In this document: piece by piece, positions 1-7,613 of the stretch | How positions within the stretch are numbered: position 1 is the stretch's first letter | How the letters are laid out: every line of letters starts with the position of its first letter | DNA from: an uncultured Collinsella sp. | GTDB taxonomy: Bacteria; Actinomycetota; Coriobacteriia; Coriobacteriales; Coriobacteriaceae | Direction of reading: 5' to 3' | NCBI GenBank assembly: GCA_934654605.1 | Contig: CAKUGH010000027.1 | Coordinates: 1-20,329 of the forward strand | DNA: 20,329 nt | Notes under the pieces: model-generated | Told to the model about the DNA's origin: nothing | Databases searched by the model: none | Seen by the model: only the letters and a program-made list of their open reading frames with translations | Position numbers and translations under genes: made by a program

Positions 1-204
1 TATGGTATGGCGGCGCGCGTGGGCGATCAGGGCCAGGCGGCTCAGCATCACGGTCTGGGGCGTTTGCTCGTGGAACGTGCGTGCCAGATTGCTCAGGATG
101 CGGGCTATGCGCACATCAACGTGATCAGCGCGATTGGTACGCGCGAGTATTACCGCCACCTGGGTTTTTGCGACCATGACCTTTATCTGCAGAAGGAGCT
201 CTAG
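1..204 (+). CDS. Elp3-like tRNA uridine-34 modification enzyme, C-terminal end (5' truncated by window)
   Basis: The frame is open from base 1, so this is the 3' end of a gene starting outside the window. The visible 67 residues match the end of a GNAT acetyltransferase domain: a GLGRLLVERA acetyl-CoA-binding helix region, then VISAIGTREYYRHLGF and a terminal ..DLYLQKEL. That combination (VISA.GTREYYR.LG) is characteristic of the C-terminal acetyltransferase lobe of bacterial and archaeal Elp3, a radical-SAM/GNAT enzyme that makes the carboxymethyl-type modification of uridine 34 in tRNA. The radical-SAM part is not visible, so a plain GNAT acetyltransferase remains possible. The stop codon TAG abuts the ATG of the next gene, so the two are probably co-transcribed. 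The first ATG in view (base 7) is not the true start, because homologous sequence continues upstream of it. Confidence 0.75.
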   Translation, partial: YGMAARVGDQGQAAQHHGLGRLLVERACQIAQDAGYAHINVISAIGTREYYRHLGFCDHDLYLQKEL

Positions 205-1080
205 ATGAACAAGCCGAGTGTTTCTGCTGGCGTCGTTGCCGGCGTTGCCCTGGGAGCCGCGGCGCTGGGTGCGGCTGCCGTCGCTGTTCGCGCTGCCTGT
301 TTGCAGGTCGCACGGACCCGCAACGGGTTGGCGCGCGTGAAGCGTGTGCACGATGAGAGCGGTGCCGAGGTCCGTGTGCTCGTGCAGGGAGGCGTCTACC
401 AAAGCGCGAGCTATGTCGGAGATCGTTGGGCGGAACCGGCCTTTGCGTACTATCGTGCGTTTGACGATGCGTTTGAGGCCGAGGACACAATGCGTGACGC
501 GTATGGTCACGGCATCGACCGCATGCTTATGCTGGGCGGCGGTGGGTTTGCCTATCCTAAGTTCGCTCTGATGTCGCACGAGGGTTTGCGCATGGACATC
601 ATCGAGTATGACGCAGAGATTACGCGCCTGGCGCGCCGTTGGTTCTACCTGGACGAGCTGGAGCGCACGGTGGGCGATCGCCTGCGAGTGATTACCGCTG
701 AGGCTCGCTCGTACCTGGGCGTGACGAGCGTGGGCCATCGTCGCTACGACGTGGTCGTGAGCGATTGCTTTGGCGGTGCCGAGCCCGTGCGCGAGCTGGC
801 GACGGTTGAGGCGTTGCGTTTGGTGCGAGGCAGCCTGAACCCCGGGGGTATCTACGTGGCCAATATCGTGAGCGCGAACGAAGGGAGCGATGTGTCGTTC
901 CTGCGCGATTGCGCCGCCACGGCGCTCGAGGTGTTCGACCACGTTTGGGTGGTCCCATGTGACGATACGGAGTTCGGCGGCGAGGAAAACTACCTGCTCA
1001 TCGCCAGTGACGGCGACTACGCCTTTGCCGAAGCCGTGCCTTTCGATGCCGACTTCCTCGGCACTGCTCTCCACGACTAG
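205..1080 (+). CDS. Membrane-anchored spermidine-synthase-fold methyltransferase-like protein
   Basis: This 291-aa protein has an N-terminal Ala/Gly/Val-rich hydrophobic segment (residues about 8-31), probably a membrane anchor, followed by a Rossmann SAM-binding domain. Visible motifs are motif I LMLGGGGFAYPK (about 108-119), the acidic end of strand 2 IIEYD (132-136) and VVSDCFGG (184-191) where aminopropyltransferases carry their catalytic Asp region. The fold is that of the spermidine synthase family. Divergence around the catalytic strand and the membrane anchor suggest one of the many spermidine-synthase-like proteins of unknown substrate rather than a true polyamine enzyme. The start is supported by AAGGAG at 193-198, six bases before the ATG, which directly follows the stop of the Elp3-like gene. 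The 3' end converges on the helicase gene with a 25-base gap and no clear terminator. Confidence 0.8.
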   Translation: MNKPSVSAGVVAGVALGAAALGAAAVAVRAACLQVARTRNGLARVKRVHDESGAEVRVLVQGGVYQSASYVGDRWAEPAFAYYRAFDDAFEAEDTMRDAYGHGIDRMLMLGGGGFAYPKFALMSHEGLRMDIIEYDAEITRLARRWFYLDELERTVGDRLRVITAEARSYLGVTSVGHRRYDVVVSDCFGGAEPVRELATVEALRLVRGSLNPGGIYVANIVSANEGSDVSFLRDCAATALEVFDHVWVVPCDDTEFGGEENYLLIASDGDYAFAEAVPFDADFLGTALHD

Positions 1081-1105
1081 CCTATTGGGAGTAGTCAGTC
1101 CCGTC

Positions 1106-3550
1106 TTATGTGTGGGCGCGCCAGCTGAGGACGCGCTGCTTCATGCCATCGATGTCGAGCACGCCTTCGGCAAAGCCCTTGCGTACGAGCTCTTCGGGAA
1201 CGTACTCGTCGTAGCGATCAAAATAAGGCACCTCGCCGGGATAGACGAGCTCGATGGGGTCGAAGTCCTTCTCGGCCTCGGCGGCGAGCACCTCAAAGAA
1301 CGTCTCCTCGTCTGCCTTCATCTTAAACTGCATAAAGTACGGGCGTGAAGGGTCGAGCCCGCGAAGGCCAAGCTCCGCGGCACACTTGATCTTGAGCATG
1401 CGCTCGAGCGCCAAAAAGGCGTAGCTTCCCAACCAGGGGAAGAGCACCCAGGTGTCGCCGCCCAGGTTAATGAGCGGTTTAGTTCCCGCGCCCGAAATCT
1501 CGGCGGTATGACGAGCCTGCGTAAGGCGTGCTCGTGCGTTGCCCATAAGGTACGGATATGCCGCGTGCTCGTTGAGCGCCTGGCGCATGCGCTCGAGCAC
1601 ATGCGTATTGATGTCTCCGGGACAGTCGCCAAAGTAGGCCGGCACACGGCCCTTGACCTGCGTGGCAAAGACGGTGTGACGCTTCCAGTCCACTTCCTCG
1701 ACGATCCAGCAATGGCCTGCGATGGCGATGCGCTCGCCAGGTGGTGGCGGGTTGACAATCGTGCCCAGCTCGGCCGATTCGCTGCGAACGGTAAACTCCT
1801 CGTTCTCCTGGAACACGGCGTAGAACTTAAAGTTGTTGATGATGCGCTCGCCCGCGAGGCCCACGATGAGCCCGCCGCCCTCGGTGACCTGGATATGGTC
1901 GATTTTGATGAGGTGGCGCAGCAGCATGCGGTAGTCATCGGCGGAGACGCGGTGGAAATAGCTGAGCGTGAGCACGCGCTGGGCAAGTTCGGCCGGCGTG
2001 AGCTCGCCGGTGCTGGCGAGCGTCGACATGGTCTGGTGATAGAGCAGGCTGTAGGGGAGTCGATCGAGCTCGGGTGGCTCGACCCACTTTTCCTCGCGAT
2101 AAAGCTGTACGAGCGCGATACCCTGTAGAAGCTTCCAGGGAATCGTCTCGGGCATCATCGTGCGCGGCTCGGGCTCCTCCTCGCGCATGACAAACCACAT
2201 CTCGGGCGGAAGATCGCGGCGGCCTGTACGCCCCATGCGCTGTAAAAAGGAGCTGACGGTAAACGGTGCGTCGATCTGAAACGCGCGCTCCAGACGGCCG
2301 ATATCAATACCGAGCTCCAGTGTGGAGGTGGTAACGGTTGTCTGTGCCTGTTCCTCGTCGCGCATGAGCTCCTCGGCGGTCTCGCGCAGCGATGCCGAGA
2401 GGTTGCCGTGGTGGATCAGGAAGCGGTCGGGCTCGTGCCGGTTCTCACAGTAGCTGCGCAGCATGGAGCACACGGCCTCTGCCTCCTCGCGCGAGTTGGC
2501 AAAGACCAGGCACTTGCGGCCGCGGGTATGTTCAAAGATATAGCCCATGCCGGGATCGGCGTTGTCGGGCGCGGTATCGGTGGGGTTGAGCAGTGCCTGC
2601 TCGGTCGCTCGCGGGATGTCGACTTCTCCCTCGGGGGCCGAGGAAGTCCGACGGTCCTTAGGGGCGGCCTTGCCTCGCGCTCGCTCGCGACGCTGGCGGC
2701 GTTCCTCCTGTGTGAGCTGTCCGCTGTGGCGCATATCTTGGATGCCGGCGGGCAGTGCCGCGGGTGCCGCTGCTTCAATGCGCTCGCATGCGAGCACCTC
2801 GGCTTCCTGCGGGCCTGTGCTCATAAATCCTCGCTGCTGTGCCTGGGGGCCCGAGTTGTAGAAGTGCTCCATGGAGATGCGCCACACGCGGCGCGGTTCC
2901 TCAAAGCGGGGGATGACGCAGCCGCGCCCCGTTCCCTGTGAGAGAAAAGCGCCCGTGCGCTCGGGGTCCCCGATGGTGGCCGAAAGGCCGATGCGCCGGG
3001 GCTGCACGCCCGCCATGCGCGAAAGGCGCTCGATAAGGCAGAGCGTCTGACCGCCACGGTCACCGCGCATGAGCGAGTGGACCTCGTCAATGACCACATA
3101 GCGCAGGTCGCAAAACATGCGCGGGATTGCCATGTGCTTATGGATCAGGAGCGCCTCGAGTGATTCGGGCGTAATCTGCAAGATGCCGCTCGGCTTTTTG
3201 ATGAGTTTGGCCTTATGCGACTGTGAGACATCGCCGTGCCAGTGCCAGACAGGGATATCGGCCTCTTCGCACAGATCGTTGAGGCGTACAAACTGATCGT
3301 TGATGAGCGCTTTGAGAGGGCCAATGTAGAGGGCGCCCACGCTCGCGGGCGGGTTCTCCCAAAACTCGGTCAGGATGGGAAAGAAGGCCGCCTCGGTTTT
3401 GCCGGATGCCGTGGATGCTGTCAGGAGCACATTGTCTTGCGTGTTAAAGATTGCATCTGCTGCCGCAACCTGGATAGAGCGCAGGCTTTCCCAATCGTGG
3501 GAGTAGATGAAGTCTTGGATAAACGGAGCATATCGATCAAAAGCGTTCAC
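1106..3550 (-). CDS. sngC: Lhr-like superfamily II DEAD/DEAH helicase, Shango SngC-like
   Basis: This 814-aa ATP-dependent helicase is the third gene of the TerB/ATPase/helicase operon. All SF2 motifs are present, counted from the GTG start: Walker A TASTASGKT (44-52), Ia IGPLKALINDQF (76-87), II DEVH (155-158), III LSAT (189-192), V TSTLELGIDIG (408-418) and VI QRMGRTGRR (438-446). TASGKTEAAF and DEVH are typical of the Lhr/BrxHI group. A charged, low-complexity insert (about 275-335) separates the two RecA lobes, and a helical/beta-barrel C-terminal region follows. The GTG at 3550 is chosen because GAGAGGAGG lies just upstream and family members begin at this NAFDRYAPF segment. The frame stays open to 3799, but that part overlaps the ATPase gene and is Arg-rich noise. 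A 116-base gap, unlike the overlap between the first two genes, precedes it. Role as defence effector is inferred from context. Confidence 0.9.
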   Translation of the reverse strand: MNAFDRYAPFIQDFIYSHDWESLRSIQVAAADAIFNTQDNVLLTASTASGKTEAAFFPILTEFWENPPASVGALYIGPLKALINDQFVRLNDLCEEADIPVWHWHGDVSQSHKAKLIKKPSGILQITPESLEALLIHKHMAIPRMFCDLRYVVIDEVHSLMRGDRGGQTLCLIERLSRMAGVQPRRIGLSATIGDPERTGAFLSQGTGRGCVIPRFEEPRRVWRISMEHFYNSGPQAQQRGFMSTGPQEAEVLACERIEAAAPAALPAGIQDMRHSGQLTQEERRQRRERARGKAAPKDRRTSSAPEGEVDIPRATEQALLNPTDTAPDNADPGMGYIFEHTRGRKCLVFANSREEAEAVCSMLRSYCENRHEPDRFLIHHGNLSASLRETAEELMRDEEQAQTTVTTSTLELGIDIGRLERAFQIDAPFTVSSFLQRMGRTGRRDLPPEMWFVMREEEPEPRTMMPETIPWKLLQGIALVQLYREEKWVEPPELDRLPYSLLYHQTMSTLASTGELTPAELAQRVLTLSYFHRVSADDYRMLLRHLIKIDHIQVTEGGGLIVGLAGERIINNFKFYAVFQENEEFTVRSESAELGTIVNPPPPGERIAIAGHCWIVEEVDWKRHTVFATQVKGRVPAYFGDCPGDINTHVLERMRQALNEHAAYPYLMGNARARLTQARHTAEISGAGTKPLINLGGDTWVLFPWLGSYAFLALERMLKIKCAAELGLRGLDPSRPYFMQFKMKADEETFFEVLAAEAEKDFDPIELVYPGEVPYFDRYDEYVPEELVRKGFAEGVLDIDGMKQRVLSWRAHT

Positions 3551-3631
3551 GGGGCCTCCTCTCAACAACGGGCTGATCAACGTAGCGGGCAACGGCGCGA
3601 TATCTTGCAACATCGGCGTTTGCCCAGATAA

Positions 3632-3668
3632 AACCTGCCAAAATATACCTGTCCCTTTTTGGTAGGTT
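3632..3668 (-). terminator. Inverted repeat between sngB-like and sngC-like genes; possible weak terminator or attenuator
   Basis: Arms AACCTGCCAAAA (3632-3643) and TTTTGGTAGGTT (3657-3668) pair over 12 positions with one imperfect pair (A-C in the minus-strand transcript, G-U in the plus). The repeat begins within the stop codon of the ATPase gene and, in the minus-strand transcript, is followed by UUUU. It could reduce read-through into the helicase gene, protect the 3' end of the upstream mRNA, or be a dispersed intergenic repeat copy. Function is inference. Confidence 0.4.
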
Positions 3669-4971
3669 AGATGGTGAACTCGGCGAAGTTGCGGTTGTCG
3701 CCTGCGGTGCCGGTGTCGTTTGTTGCGGCTGTCGGTGCCAGCGCATCGCCGCCGACGCTTTGCAACAACTCGGCCACGTCGGCGTCGGGGTTTTGACACA
3801 GAATGTCGAGCAGCTCGATAAAGTCGCGGATGACCTCACGGGGCGTCAGGTGCGTGTCGGCTCCCACGCGGCCAAACTCGATCTTGAGGAAGTCCACCAA
3901 GTCGTTCTCGGTAAGCGTAGGCGTCCAGCCAAAGTAGCCGGCATGGATCTGCATGAGCTTTTCGATCAGTACCAGCAGCTCCTCATAGGTGAGCGGCTGC
4001 AGGCGGATGATGGGCGCGAGCATGTCTTTGAGGTCCTCGCGCGCAAAACGGCCCTGAGCGAGACGGCTGCGCAGAGCCTCGTAGGAAAAGACGCCGCGGC
4101 GTCGGTCCTCGATAGAGGTTGGAGTGCCGCCCATAATCATGCCCAGGTACTGTGCCTTGCCTTGCAGCGTGTCGTTGTACATCGTTAGGATCTTCTCGTA
4201 GTTGTACTGGCGTGTGATAGCGTTGGGAATCTTGTACAGGTTTACGAGTTCGTCGATGAGCACCAGCATGCCCTTGTAGCCGCTGCAGACCAAAAAGCGT
4301 GCGATGAGCTTGATGTAGTCGTACCAGTCGTCGTCGCTGATGATGGTCGAGGAGCCTAGCTCGGCGCGCGCCTCGCTCTTGGTGCGATACTCGCCGCGAA
4401 TCCATTTAGTCACGCGGCTCATGGTTTCTTCGTCTCCCTCCGAGACGGCCATGCGATAACGGCGGAGCATGCGGGTGAAGTCAAAGCCGTGGACCATCTC
4501 CTCGAGTGGGGCGAGCTGTGCATTAACGGCTGACTCGTCGGCATCGGCGCATGAGGCGACCCAGCGATCCAAGATGAGGTTGAGCGCACCGCCCTCGGGA
4601 CGCGTCTTGGTCGATATGTTGCGGATAAGCTCGCGATAGGTGGCCAGACCCTGGCCCTGGCCACCCTGCAGGCGGCGCTCAGGGGATAGGTCGGCATCGG
4701 CGACGACGAAGCCCTCACCCATGGCGTGTGTGCGGATGGTTTGGAGCAAAAAGCTCTTGCCGGCGCCGTAGCGACCGACCAGGAAGCGAAAACTTGCGCC
4801 GCCATCGGCGATGAGGCTCAGATCGGTGAGCAGGGCGCGGATCTCGACCTCGCGTCCCACGGTGATGTAGGGAAGGCCGATGCGCGGGACGACGCCGCCC
4901 TTGAGCGAGTTGAGAATGACGGCGGCGACGCGCTTGGGCACGCGGGGTGCTGCGGATGCGGTATCACTCAT
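3667..4971 (-). CDS. sngB: BrxD-family (DUF2791) P-loop ATPase, Shango SngB-like
   Basis: This 434-aa AAA+-like ATPase is the middle gene of the operon. Visible features are the N-terminal VPKRVAAVILNSLKGG helix, Walker A GRYGAGKS (66-73), Walker B MLVLIDE (235-241) with the following LVNLYKI, and a conserved MGGTPTSIEDRRRGVFSYEAL segment (about 280-300) in the sensor/arginine-finger region. This pattern belongs to the DUF2791/BrxD family, ATPases found in BREX type 2 and in Shango defence systems, where they are partnered with an Lhr-like helicase. The ATG lies inside the end of the TerB gene (8-base overlap ATGAGTGA), which points to translational coupling. The start is preceded by GAGAGGAT. 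With the neighbours, the ATPase is expected to act on nucleic acid or to load the helicase, which is inference. Confidence 0.9.
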   Translation of the reverse strand: MSDTASAAPRVPKRVAAVILNSLKGGVVPRIGLPYITVGREVEIRALLTDLSLIADGGASFRFLVGRYGAGKSFLLQTIRTHAMGEGFVVADADLSPERRLQGGQGQGLATYRELIRNISTKTRPEGGALNLILDRWVASCADADESAVNAQLAPLEEMVHGFDFTRMLRRYRMAVSEGDEETMSRVTKWIRGEYRTKSEARAELGSSTIISDDDWYDYIKLIARFLVCSGYKGMLVLIDELVNLYKIPNAITRQYNYEKILTMYNDTLQGKAQYLGMIMGGTPTSIEDRRRGVFSYEALRSRLAQGRFAREDLKDMLAPIIRLQPLTYEELLVLIEKLMQIHAGYFGWTPTLTENDLVDFLKIEFGRVGADTHLTPREVIRDFIELLDILCQNPDADVAELLQSVGGDALAPTAATNDTGTAGDNRNFAEFTI

Positions 4972-6718
4972 GGTCTAGGTATCCTCTCACGTCTGCTTCG
5001 TAGTCCTCGATAATTTGCGGTCCTGACGCGCCAAATTCAATAACGGTGTCGCCCACGAGGTCAAAGAGGGCCTCGTTGATGCTGTCGACGAGCATGTCCT
5101 CGCTCTTGCCCGACTGTGCTACCGCCGATGCTGCCTGCACTGCGTTCTGCTCGAGCAGCGCGAGCAGATAGGCGTCTGCGGCGGGGGCGAGTGCGGGTGC
5201 GGTGCCGGCGGACATGACCGTTGCGGGTGTGGGCGCAGACGCGAGGAGAGGGGCCACGACACCAAACTGCTCGGTGGAGACGGTCGGCTCGTCAGGTTTG
5301 TCCTGCTGTGTGGGTGCCACGACCGGTTCGGCAATCATGTTGGCCGCGGGTTCGGCTTCCGGTTGCCCGGAGCCTGCTTCCTCGGCTTTCGCAGGTGTGT
5401 CGTCCTCGCGCTCCTCGTCGATCAAAAGCGCCTCGCGCGTCTGTGCGGCGGCACTTCGGATATGCCCCAGCTGGCTCAGGTCGATATCGATCTTAACGGG
5501 CTGGTGTGCGGCATCCCACGAAAGCCATGCCGCGATCTCGTCGTCGATGATCTTGGCCAGATATTTGGGGACCTTCTCTTCCTTAAGGGGATGAGTGGGG
5601 TCCAACACAAGGCGCAGGCGCTGGTCGCAAGTGCGCATCATCTCACCGAGCTTGCTGCTCTTTTGTCTGCTGCCGTGGATGCGCATACACTCCCAAAAGC
5701 CGTTTTGGCAGCGGTAGATGTGAATGGGGTCCAGGTGATATTCGCAGTCCTCGTGGCGCTCGGGCGCAAAGAACACGGCCGAGGCAAACATGGTGTAGGG
5801 CATGGCCGTCTCCTCCCCAAACAAGCTCGCTACGATGCCGGTCTTTCGATGCGTGTCATAGTAGCGCGCCATGCGGACATATACGGCGCATGCCACGTGG
5901 CGCAGGTCGCGATGATGGCTGCGGTCGAGCCGTGAGTTATTGAGGTTGTACGTGGAGAGCGCGTTGATGGCGGCCATGAGCCGCTCCTCACGCGCCTCGT
6001 CGGGCGGAAGGGGGAGCGCGGGCTCGGAGGCTTTGCGACGTTTGGGAGCTTGGGTTGACGGCGTCGGCGCAAGGTCTCGCGCTGCGCGGCGAAGCTCGAT
6101 GAGGGCGTTGTCGAATGCGACGGTTTTGGAGTCGCGAAGCAGCTTGGGATCGAGCCCGTGGAATACAGCGTAGTCCTGCAGCCATACGCGCGCGAACCGG
6201 TCGATGCCGGGCTCAAAGGCGCGATAGGCATCCCAAAAGGCCTTGATCTTGTCAAAGCCATCGTGCGGGTCGTCGACGCCAATGCCGCAGATTAATTCAT
6301 AAAGATACAGAAAGGCAAACGAGGTCGATGTCTCCTCGATATTGCCACGGCGCACTTGGGCGCGCCAGGTAAAGTAGCCACGCAGCTGCCGGTCGCTCAT
6401 GGCGTTGTAGGTGGGAAAGTACGACTTAAAGGTGCCGTTGTAGGGGCAATCGTCCTCGAAGTCGGCCATCAGCAGACCTTGGCGGTAAAAGAGCTCCGCT
6501 TCCGATAGCCAGCGCCCCGCGCCGCCTTTGGGATCATCCTGCCAGCGCGATATCTCGCGCATTTTGCGGTACTGGTCGGGGAGGAAGTTCTGCATCTGTC
6601 GGCCGGTCTTGAGAATCGGCTCGTCAGCGTAGATTTCGTTTGAGAAGCGGGCGGACTGATGGGTCCGGGCCTCGGCCATAATGCGCTCGATGAGCATCTT
6701 GACGTCCTGGTCGGCCAC
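4964..6718 (-). CDS. sngA: TerB-N/TerB-C domain protein, Shango SngA-like
   Basis: This 584-aa cytoplasmic protein is the first gene of the operon. Residues about 65-200 form a clear TerB N-terminal domain: RWLSEAELFYRQG, then FPTYNAMSDRQLRGYFTWR, FAFLYLYELICGIGV, and DRFARVWLQDYAVFHGL. The C-terminal part (about 395-584) matches TerB-C: KIDIDLSQLGHIRSAAAQT, and a terminal INEALFDLVGDTVIEF..IIEDY. An acidic, then Pro/Ala/Thr-rich linker (about 435-515) splits the TerB-C region and is probably flexible. TerB-N/TerB-C proteins associate with a DUF2791 ATPase and a helicase in predicted DNA-processing and defence loci; this exact trio is Shango. The GTG start at 6718 is supported by GGAGAGGAGAGGG immediately upstream. 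Biochemical function of TerB-N/TerB-C is not established, so no reaction is assigned. Confidence 0.88.
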   Translation of the reverse strand: MADQDVKMLIERIMAEARTHQSARFSNEIYADEPILKTGRQMQNFLPDQYRKMREISRWQDDPKGGAGRWLSEAELFYRQGLLMADFEDDCPYNGTFKSYFPTYNAMSDRQLRGYFTWRAQVRRGNIEETSTSFAFLYLYELICGIGVDDPHDGFDKIKAFWDAYRAFEPGIDRFARVWLQDYAVFHGLDPKLLRDSKTVAFDNALIELRRAARDLAPTPSTQAPKRRKASEPALPLPPDEAREERLMAAINALSTYNLNNSRLDRSHHRDLRHVACAVYVRMARYYDTHRKTGIVASLFGEETAMPYTMFASAVFFAPERHEDCEYHLDPIHIYRCQNGFWECMRIHGSRQKSSKLGEMMRTCDQRLRLVLDPTHPLKEEKVPKYLAKIIDDEIAAWLSWDAAHQPVKIDIDLSQLGHIRSAAAQTREALLIDEEREDDTPAKAEEAGSGQPEAEPAANMIAEPVVAPTQQDKPDEPTVSTEQFGVVAPLLASAPTPATVMSAGTAPALAPAADAYLLALLEQNAVQAASAVAQSGKSEDMLVDSINEALFDLVGDTVIEFGASGPQIIEDYEADVRGYLDHE

Positions 6719-6756
6719 CGCCCTCTCCTCTCCCTATACGGTGTCGGTGACCTCAT

Positions 6757-6765
6757 ATCATAGCA
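6757..6765 (-). promoter_or_regulatory. Extended -10 promoter element upstream of the Shango-like operon
   Basis: On the minus strand the sequence reads TGCTATGAT, a TGn extended -10 followed by a near-consensus TATGAT hexamer. It lies about 38 bases before the GTG start at 6718, which would give a short leader of roughly 30 bases. No good -35 is seen at the expected distance, which is tolerated by extended -10 promoters. Confidence 0.5.
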
Positions 6766-6807
6766 CAGCATCAAACAGATGTTCGAGATGCCGCTATGTA
6801 GATAGAC

Positions 6808-7524
6808 TTAGAACAGGAGGGCGTAGATGACGGCTATGACGACGGCGGGGAGCATGTTGGCCGTGCGGAAGGTCTGAGGTCGGATAAGGTTGACGCCGAC
6901 ACAGAAGATGAGCATGGAGCCCACGAGCGAGAGGCTGTCGAGGGCTGCGGTAGTCATGATGGGGGAGAGCGCGCCGGCAAACAGCGTGATCGTCCCCTGG
7001 AACACGGCGACGGGCAGGGCCGAGAAAATGCAGCCGCGGCCGAGCGAGGCGGTCATGGTGCAGACGATGATGCAGTCCAGTGCGCCCTTCAGAGCGAGCG
7101 TGGACCAGTCGCCGAGCAGGCCGTCCTGAATCGATCCTACGATGGCCATGGCGCCGATACACACAGTGAGCGATGCCGAGACAAAGGCGTTGGTGAACTC
7201 GTTGTCGCCTTCGCTGCCGGTTTTGCGCTTGAGCCATTCGCCGAGGTTCTCGATGGCGGCCTCCAGGTTGATGGCCTCGCCGATGAGTGAACCGAGGGCA
7301 AATGAGACGATAAGCATGGTGGTACCGGTGGTCGCCAACGCCTCTCCATCGATAACGAGCATCTTTTGCATGGTGCCGCCCAGACCGATAAACAGAACGC
7401 ACAACCCCGACGCCTTCATGAGCGTGTCTTGGATGCGGGGCGTAATGAAGCGCCCGCCCATGAGGCCCAGCAGACCGCCCGCGATCAAAAGCGCGACGTT
7501 GATAATCGTTCCTAAACCCGGCAT
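6808..7524 (-). CDS. DUF554 family integral membrane protein
   Basis: This is a 238-aa polytopic membrane protein of the DUF554 (YdfK-like) family. The diagnostic N-terminus MPGLGTIINVALLIAGGLLG is present, followed by RFITPRIQDTLMKASGLCVLFIGLGG, and about seven hydrophobic helices are spread along the protein. Its transport or other function is unknown. The ATG at 7524 is preferred over an upstream in-frame codon at 7548, because AGGAGG sits four to five bases before it and the family begins with this segment. It lies downstream of the surface-protein cluster on the same strand with a gap of 89 bases and may be its own unit. It ends 43 bases before the extended -10 element of the Shango-like operon. 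Confidence 0.88.
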   Translation of the reverse strand: MPGLGTIINVALLIAGGLLGLMGGRFITPRIQDTLMKASGLCVLFIGLGGTMQKMLVIDGEALATTGTTMLIVSFALGSLIGEAINLEAAIENLGEWLKRKTGSEGDNEFTNAFVSASLTVCIGAMAIVGSIQDGLLGDWSTLALKGALDCIIVCTMTASLGRGCIFSALPVAVFQGTITLFAGALSPIMTTAALDSLSLVGSMLIFCVGVNLIRPQTFRTANMLPAVVIAVIYALLF

Positions 7525-7613
7525 GAACCCTCCTGCAATTGATGCCAACGCGGCAATCGTAGCAGAACGGGGAGGGGAGCGCTCAGTATCCGAGTCAAGC
7601 GGCGGTTGGCGGT

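Noticed and set aside
205..1080. True spermidine synthase (speE)
   Set aside because: The protein has an N-terminal membrane segment and a divergent catalytic strand (SDCFGG), and no polyamine genes are nearby.
3551..3799. Longer N-terminus of the helicase (83 extra in-frame codons from 3799)
   Set aside because: It overlaps the ATPase gene, is Arg-rich and family-unlike, and lacks the strong ribosome binding site that precedes the GTG at 3550.
1106..6718. A BREX or DISARM system, suggested by the BrxD-type ATPase and Lhr-like helicase
   Set aside because: No PglX methyltransferase, PglZ, BrxC/BrxL or DrmA/B/C gene is present; the TerB-N/TerB-C gene points to Shango instead.
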